From NCBI GenBank assembly GCA_964402115.1, contig CAYOBW010000067.1:1-28513 (forward strand): a DNA stretch of 28,513 nt. Direction: 5' to 3'. This DNA is from CAYOBW01 sp964402115. Its GTDB lineage: Bacteria; Verrucomicrobiota; Kiritimatiellia; UBA8416; CAYOBW01. Shown here piece by piece: positions 23,981-28,513 of this stretch (position 1 is the stretch's first letter; every line of letters starts with the position of its first letter). A program made the translations under genes and the position numbers. Below the pieces are notes generated by a model. That model saw only the letters and a program-made list of their open reading frames with translations, was not told the origin of the DNA and ran no database searches.

Positions 23981-25318
23981 ATGAAAGCACGCATGCTCGA
24001 CACAAAACCGCAGGGGGCGGGCGCATCGTTGAACCGCCGTCAGTTCCTTAAGAGCGCTGCCGCAGTCGGCGGCGCTGTCGCCTTTCCCTTCATTATCCCC
24101 GCGTCGGCATTGGGACGTGACGGCGCGGTCGCTCCCAGCGAACGGATCGTCGCCGGCGGCATTGGCATCGGCGGTCGGGGAACAGGCGATTTGCAGTGCC
24201 TGATGGCCGAATCCGATGTCCAGTTCGTCGCTGTCTGCGACGTCCGGAAAGCCCGGCGCGAGGCCGTCAAGAAGATGGTGGACGAAAAGTACGGCAATGC
24301 GGATTGCGCCGTGTTCACCGACATGCGCGAGTTCCTGGCGGAGCGGACGGACATCGACGCCGTGCTGATCGCCACCAGCGACCGCTGGCACTCCACGGCT
24401 TCGGTCCTGGCGATGCGCGCGGGCAAGGATGTCTATTGCGAGAAGCCCGGATCCATGACCATTGCGCAGGGGCAGGCGGTGGTGCAGACAGCGCAGCGTT
24501 ACGGCCGCGTCTTCCAGACCGGCACGCAGCGCCTGAGCGAGGCGAATTTCACGGTGGCCAACGAACTGCTGCGGCTCGGGCGCCTCGGCGAGATCCGCAC
24601 GGTGCGCGCGCATATCGCGCCGTGGGACAGCGCCTACATGAACCGCGCGTGGCTGCCCGGCGTGCCCGAACCGCCGCGCGACGAACTGGATTGGGACATG
24701 TGGCTGGGCCCGGCTCCGTGGCGGCCCTACAATCCGAGCTATGTGAACGGCGGCTGGCACGGCCAGTACGATTTCCACACGAGCTGCATCGGCGAGTGGG
24801 GCTCGCACACGTTCGCGCAGTGCCAGGTTGCGCTCGGGCTGGGCGATACCTGTCCGGTCTTCTACGGGTATGTGAACAACGACAGCAGCGACGGCATGGT
24901 CACGCGCTTCGCCAACGGCGTGGAGATGGTGCTGCAGCGGGGGGGCTGGCACGGCTCGTGCGGCGCGCGCTACGAAGGCACCGAGGGGTGGGTCACCTGC
25001 GCCGACGGTTACTCGCGCCCGGAGGTTTCCAACCCTGCGCTGCTTGCCGACTATGCGAAGGTGGTGCAGGACTACGTCGCCCGCACCGGCCGCGCGCAGA
25101 ACCACATGCGGAATTTCCTCGACTGCGTGAGGTCCCGCCAGCAGACCATCGCCAACCCGGTGGTGATGCACCGCTCGATGACGACCGTGCATGCGGCCAA
25201 CATCGCGATGTGGCTGAAACGCGACATGACCTTCGACCCGGTGAAAGAGGAATTCGTCAACGATCCCGAGGCGAACCGGCTGCGCTCGCGTGCCGCCCGT
25301 GAACCCTGGCAGATCTGA
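23981..25318 (+). CDS. Tat-exported Gfo/Idh/MocA-family oxidoreductase
   Basis: A 445-residue NAD(P)-dependent sugar oxidoreductase predicted to be folded in the cytoplasm and exported by the Tat pathway. The twin-arginine motif NRRQFLKSA lies at residues 18-26, followed by a hydrophobic stretch and ASA. The nucleotide-binding Rossmann domain starts GGIGIGGRG near 58, and the CEKP motif with its catalytic lysine is at 153-156. A conserved G-x-x-x-H follows, with H276 (EWGSHTF) as the likely catalytic partner. The start could also be 12 nt downstream (23993). It is followed after 29 nt by a HEAT protein and then a DUF1080 protein. That context fits an oxidase step that makes 3-keto-glycosides, but the sugar is not known. 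Confidence 0.85.
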   Translation: MKARMLDTKPQGAGASLNRRQFLKSAAAVGGAVAFPFIIPASALGRDGAVAPSERIVAGGIGIGGRGTGDLQCLMAESDVQFVAVCDVRKARREAVKKMVDEKYGNADCAVFTDMREFLAERTDIDAVLIATSDRWHSTASVLAMRAGKDVYCEKPGSMTIAQGQAVVQTAQRYGRVFQTGTQRLSEANFTVANELLRLGRLGEIRTVRAHIAPWDSAYMNRAWLPGVPEPPRDELDWDMWLGPAPWRPYNPSYVNGGWHGQYDFHTSCIGEWGSHTFAQCQVALGLGDTCPVFYGYVNNDSSDGMVTRFANGVEMVLQRGGWHGSCGARYEGTEGWVTCADGYSRPEVSNPALLADYAKVVQDYVARTGRAQNHMRNFLDCVRSRQQTIANPVVMHRSMTTVHAANIAMWLKRDMTFDPVKEEFVNDPEANRLRSRAAREPWQI

Positions 25319-25347
25319 AAAATGTCCGGAACGGAAGCCCCGCACCC

Positions 25348-27495
25348 ATGAAACGATTGAACTGCTGTCTGTTGATCTTCGCCAGCTTGACTGCCGCGCC
25401 GCTCGTGTTCGCGCAGTCGCCCGAGGCCGCTTTGCTCGCCGTGCTGAAGTCCGACGCGCCGCAGCAACAGAAGGCTGACGCGTGCATCGACCTCGGCAGG
25501 GTGGGCACGCGCGCAGCTGTCGCGCCGCTGGCCGCCCTGCTCGGCGACGAGAAGCTGTCGCACATGGCCCGCTATGGCCTGGAGACCATTCCCGACCCGG
25601 CCGTGGACGAGGCGCTGCGTGCCGCGCTCGGCTCGCTCAAGGGCAAACTGCTGGTCGGCGTGATCCAGTCCGTCGGCGTGCGCTGCGACGCCAAGGCGGT
25701 CGGTCTGCTGGCGAAGATGCTCGGCGACCCGGACAAGGACGTCGCCGCGGCCGCCGCAACCGCGCTGGGCAAGATCGGTACGGCGCCGGCCGCGGACGCG
25801 CTGACGCAGGCGCTCGGCAAGGTCCCTGCCGCCGCCGAGGGGCTGCTGCGCTGCGCCGAAGCCGCGCCATCGGCGAAGCGGTCCATCGCGCTTTACGACG
25901 CCCTCCGCGCCGCGGCGGTGCCGTCCCAGGCGAAGCTGGCGGCGACGCGCGGCGCGATCCTCGCGCGTGGCCAGGACGGGCTCCCGCTGCTGCTCGAACA
26001 GCTGCGGTCCGCCGATGCCGGCCTGTTCGGCATGGCGTTGCGGGTGGGGCTGGAACTGCCCGGCAAGAAGGTCACGCAGGCACTCGCCGCGGAACTCGGT
26101 CGGATCCCGGCGGAGAGGCAGGGCCGGCTGATCGCCGTCCTGGCCGATCGCGGCGATGCGGCGGCGGCGCCGGCGCTGCTCGCCCTCGCGCGCAGCGGCG
26201 CGGCGGAGGCCCGCGTGCCGGCCATCGGCGCGCTCACGCGGCTGGGTGACGCCGCGGCCGTGCCGGTGCTGGCCGAGCTTGCCGGTTCCGAGGATGCCGA
26301 GGTTGCCAAGGCGGCGCTCTCCGCGCTCGCCGGGTTCTCCGGGCCGGAAGTGAATGCCGCCATCGTGGCGCTGGCGAAAAAGCCGGACGCAAAACTGCGC
26401 CTCATGGGGGTGAACCTGATCGGGCGCAGGCGCATCGTCGCAGCGCTGCCGGACGTGCTGCGCCTGGCGGCGGACGCTGATCCGCAGGTCAGCGGCGCAG
26501 CGCTCAAGGTGCTCGGCGAAATGGCCGGCACGAAGGAAATCCCCGCTTTGCTCGGCATCCTCAAGAAGACAGCCTCGCCGGAGGCGGCAGACGCCCTGAC
26601 GGCGATCTGCGTCCGGCAGTCGGTGTACGCGCCCGGCTCCCTCGTCATCCGGAAAGCGGTGTATGGCGTGCTGCCCGCCGGCCCCTCGCAGGATGTCACC
26701 GCGAAGGTCTCCGAACTGGTCAAGTCCGGGCAAGCGGTCATCGACATCTCCAATGCCACCTTCGGCGATACGGCGCCCGGTCAACCCAAGCAGTTTCGCG
26801 TGGACTACACGGTCAACGGCACCGCGAAAAGCGCGGCGGTCAACGAGGGCGCCTCCCTGCGTTTGGAGCAGGGTGCGGGCGTGACTCCGCCCGCGGTTGT
26901 CGAGCCGCTGCGGGCCGCTTACGCGGAGGCGCAAGGCGCCTCGAAGCTCGCGCTGCTCCGGCTGCTGTGCGCCGTCGGCGGCTCGCAGGCCCTGTCCGTT
27001 GTGCGCGCGGCCGCCGGCGACGCCGACGCGGCGGTCAAGGAGACCGCGCAGCGAGCGCTCTGCGATTGGCAGACGGCCGAAGCCATACCCGATCTTGGCA
27101 AAATGGTGCAGGCGCCGCCGAACCCGAAGCTCAAGATTCTCGCGCTGCGCGGCTATATCCGGCTCGCGACCTTGCAGGAGAGCCCCGCCGAGGCGAAGGC
27201 CGCGGCCTTGCAACAGGCGTTCGCCTGGGCCGAACGCGATGAGGAGCGCAGGCTCGTGCTGGCCGCGCTCGGCGGGGTGCCCGCGCCCGGCGCGCTGGCC
27301 CTGGCGGCAACCTGCATCGACAGTGCCAGCCTGAAGGAAGATGCCTGCCTGGCGGCGGTGGCCATTGCGGAGAGCCTGGTCAAGACCCACCCCGAGCAGG
27401 TTGCGAGCAGCATGCAGAAGGTCGTGGAAGTCAGCGGCAACGAGGATCTGCTCAAGCGCGCCCGGGAAAGCTTGGGACAGGTCAAATCAAAATGA
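25348..27495 (+). CDS. Exported HEAT-repeat protein with DVT-type insert
   Basis: A 715-residue exported scaffold protein. The signal peptide (residues 1-23, ending FAQ) is clear although the ribosome site is weak. Almost the whole chain is made of HEAT/PBS-type helical repeats (ADACIDLGRVGT, DVAAAAATALGKIGT, VPAIGALTRLGD, AEVAKAALSALAG, and so on). Between about 436 and 510 there is a beta-rich module: YGVLPAGPSQDVTAKVSEL, then ATFGDTAPGQPKQFRVDY. It recalls the DVT...FGDPxPG...K-x-L-x-V-x-Y module of DUF3395-type proteins. Helical repeats resume after it. Such HEAT proteins often accompany Gfo/Idh and DUF1080 genes in planctomycetes and verrucomicrobia. The role is probably protein binding or assembly. 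It lies 26 nt before the DUF1080 gene. Confidence 0.8.
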   Translation: MKRLNCCLLIFASLTAAPLVFAQSPEAALLAVLKSDAPQQQKADACIDLGRVGTRAAVAPLAALLGDEKLSHMARYGLETIPDPAVDEALRAALGSLKGKLLVGVIQSVGVRCDAKAVGLLAKMLGDPDKDVAAAAATALGKIGTAPAADALTQALGKVPAAAEGLLRCAEAAPSAKRSIALYDALRAAAVPSQAKLAATRGAILARGQDGLPLLLEQLRSADAGLFGMALRVGLELPGKKVTQALAAELGRIPAERQGRLIAVLADRGDAAAAPALLALARSGAAEARVPAIGALTRLGDAAAVPVLAELAGSEDAEVAKAALSALAGFSGPEVNAAIVALAKKPDAKLRLMGVNLIGRRRIVAALPDVLRLAADADPQVSGAALKVLGEMAGTKEIPALLGILKKTASPEAADALTAICVRQSVYAPGSLVIRKAVYGVLPAGPSQDVTAKVSELVKSGQAVIDISNATFGDTAPGQPKQFRVDYTVNGTAKSAAVNEGASLRLEQGAGVTPPAVVEPLRAAYAEAQGASKLALLRLLCAVGGSQALSVVRAAAGDADAAVKETAQRALCDWQTAEAIPDLGKMVQAPPNPKLKILALRGYIRLATLQESPAEAKAAALQQAFAWAERDEERRLVLAALGGVPAPGALALAATCIDSASLKEDACLAAVAIAESLVKTHPEQVASSMQKVVEVSGNEDLLKRARESLGQVKSK

Positions 27496-27521
27496 CGGGC
27501 AGTCAAAGACAGGAAAGTAAC

Positions 27522-28208
27522 ATGCAACGAACTTCCATGCTGATGATCGCCGCGCTGGTTCTGGCGGGCGCGCCTTTCGCCCTGGCGCAGGAGACGGAAG
27601 AGGGGTTCACCCCGATCTTCAACGGCAAAGACCTGACCGGCTGGACCGGCGGCGGAGGCTGGTGGACGGTTGCGGACGGTGTGCTGACCGCCGAAAGCAC
27701 GGCGGAGAAGCCATGTGCAAAGAACAGCCACCTGATCTGGCAGGGCGGGCAGCCCGGCGACTTCGAGCTGCGCGCCGAGTTTCGCCTGAGCCGGAGCGCC
27801 AACTCCGGGATCCAAATCCGTTCCGAGAATGTCGCCGACAGGGACACGGGCTACCAGGCCGATATGAACGGAGGGGGCAACTACGTCGGATTCCTCTATC
27901 ATCCGGGCAAGCATCTGATCGGCGGACGCGGCGAGAAGGTGACGCTTGCCGCCGATGGCAAGAAGGAAGCCCAGAGATTCGCTGACTCGGCGGAACTGCA
28001 AAAACAGTACAAGGCTGAGGATTGGAACACCTACCGCATCGTCTGCCGCGGTCCGGCGATCACCCTGTACGTCAACGGCGTGCTCATGTGCGAGTTCGCC
28101 GACCACGACCCGAAAACCCCGCGACAGGGCTTTATCACCCTCCAGATGCACGCCGGCCCGCCGATGAAGATCCAGTACCGCAACGTGCGCATCAAGGAAT
28201 TGAAGTAG
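27522..28208 (+). CDS. Exported DUF1080 protein (3-keto-glycoside hydrolase type)
   Basis: A 228-residue exported protein of the DUF1080 family (PF06439, 3-keto-disaccharide hydrolase domain), a concanavalin-like jelly roll. The ATG at 27522 follows AGGAAAG and gives a signal peptide (residues 1-23). An ATG at 27492, which overlaps the HEAT stop, would add 10 residues but spoil the signal. Family motifs: FNGKDLTGW near 34, then SANSGIQIRSEN, then NTYRIVCRGPAITLYVNG and the end of the fold, RNVRIKEL. Members are thought to cleave glycosides whose sugar was first oxidised at C3, which fits the upstream Gfo/Idh oxidoreductase. It is the last gene of the operon and is followed by the 51-bp repeat. 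Confidence 0.88.
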   Translation: MQRTSMLMIAALVLAGAPFALAQETEEGFTPIFNGKDLTGWTGGGGWWTVADGVLTAESTAEKPCAKNSHLIWQGGQPGDFELRAEFRLSRSANSGIQIRSENVADRDTGYQADMNGGGNYVGFLYHPGKHLIGGRGEKVTLAADGKKEAQRFADSAELQKQYKAEDWNTYRIVCRGPAITLYVNGVLMCEFADHDPKTPRQGFITLQMHAGPPMKIQYRNVRIKELK

Positions 28209-28513
28209 CCGGGATTTTGGCCGTTTCTGCAGTGCCGACGATCCGCTCTTCTGCGGCAGCGGTCAGCGCAGGGCGTCCCACGCAGGACGGTGCTCCCGCG
28301 CCGTCCTCCCCTTTCCCGAGCGGGGAGCCGACGGCCCGGCGTCATGGTGGCGAGCTTGCGAGGCTACTCTGCGCGGCGATGTTGGCTCACGATTCCCTCT
28401 TTTTCGCAGTCCCCGCTCCGGAGAAGAGATCGAATCCGGTCAGAGCTTGCCCAATCGACAACCGTTCTCGTCGCCGCTCTCGTCAACCGCCGCTTCCTCG
28501 GCCCGGTGAACGA
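28209..28513. other. Gene-free region after DUF1080
   Basis: No gene is supported here. The 51-bp repeat occupies 28260-28310. The rest has moderate GC, a T-run of five at 28400-28404 with no hairpin immediately ahead of it, and no recognisable start of a new gene before the window ends. Confidence 0.5.
28260..28310 (+). repeat. 51-bp interspersed repeat, right copy
   Basis: This copy aligns to 233-283 on the opposite strand with 6 mismatches in 51 nt. Its core hairpin is at 28285-28306 (arms GGACGGTGC and GCGCCGTCC, loop TCCC), followed by a pyrimidine tract. A smaller GCGT-CCC-ACGC hairpin lies just before it (28274-28284). It starts 51 nt after the DUF1080 stop codon and is read in the same sense as that operon. 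Confidence 0.75.

Noticed and set aside
23799..24026. Minus-strand 75-residue frame ending PFSLEQLSAAE as a gene remnant
   Set aside because: It overlaps the start of the oxidoreductase gene, has no ribosome site and matches nothing I recognise.

Overview
This 28.5 kb window comes from a GC-rich chromosome with tightly packed operons. It looks like a member of the PVC superphylum, most plausibly Kiritimatiellota, Lentisphaerota or Verrucomicrobiota. The basis is gene content: large exported jelly-roll/Ig/discoidin proteins, GH38-type hydrolases next to UroD-fold proteins, a Tat-exported Gfo/Idh/MocA oxidoreductase beside a HEAT protein and a DUF1080 protein, and a verrucomicrobial-type secretin-like domain. 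No rRNA, tRNA, CRISPR array or phage gene is visible, and phylum placement is inference.

Layout. (1) 1-308 is gene-free and rich in small hairpins, including a 51-bp repeat whose inverted copy lies at the other end of the window. (2) 309-6156, minus strand: three exported surface-type proteins (beta-helix, then YGANVGW-repeat, then a 1,347-residue Ig/jelly-roll protein). (3) 6317-11892, plus strand: a GH38 alpha-mannosidase-type enzyme followed by two UroD-fold proteins. (4) 11804-12703, minus strand: an AraC regulator. (5) 12886-22299, plus strand, divergent from the AraC gene: two tandem discoidin-like exported proteins, a second GH38-like protein with FN3 and discoidin tails, and a third UroD-fold protein. 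These are followed by the debris of another copy of the GH38/FN3/discoidin gene (22290-22436). (6) 22461-23744, minus strand: a secretin-STN-like exported protein and a HicB-HicA toxin-antitoxin pair. (7) 23981-28208, plus strand: Gfo/Idh/MocA oxidoreductase, HEAT-repeat protein and DUF1080 protein. The second copy of the 51-bp repeat follows.

How the parts may work together (inference): the window reads as a glycan-foraging locus. Exported adhesive or glycan-binding proteins and exported GH38-like enzymes would act on alpha-linked sugars. The Gfo/Idh plus DUF1080 pair fits a 3-keto-glycoside cleavage route, and the AraC protein is placed to control the 9.4-kb discoidin-GH38-UroD operon. The role of the UroD-fold proteins is the main unknown. 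They lie next to GH38 genes twice, and the relic suggests this module was once larger. They are not expected to make heme and may be corrinoid-type methyltransferases.

The most notable structural observations are an in-frame double hairpin repeat inside the second GH38 gene, the GH38 relic, a shared C-terminal GT(V/M)xxVR tail on three exported proteins, and the paired 51-bp repeats placed just 3' of two operons.
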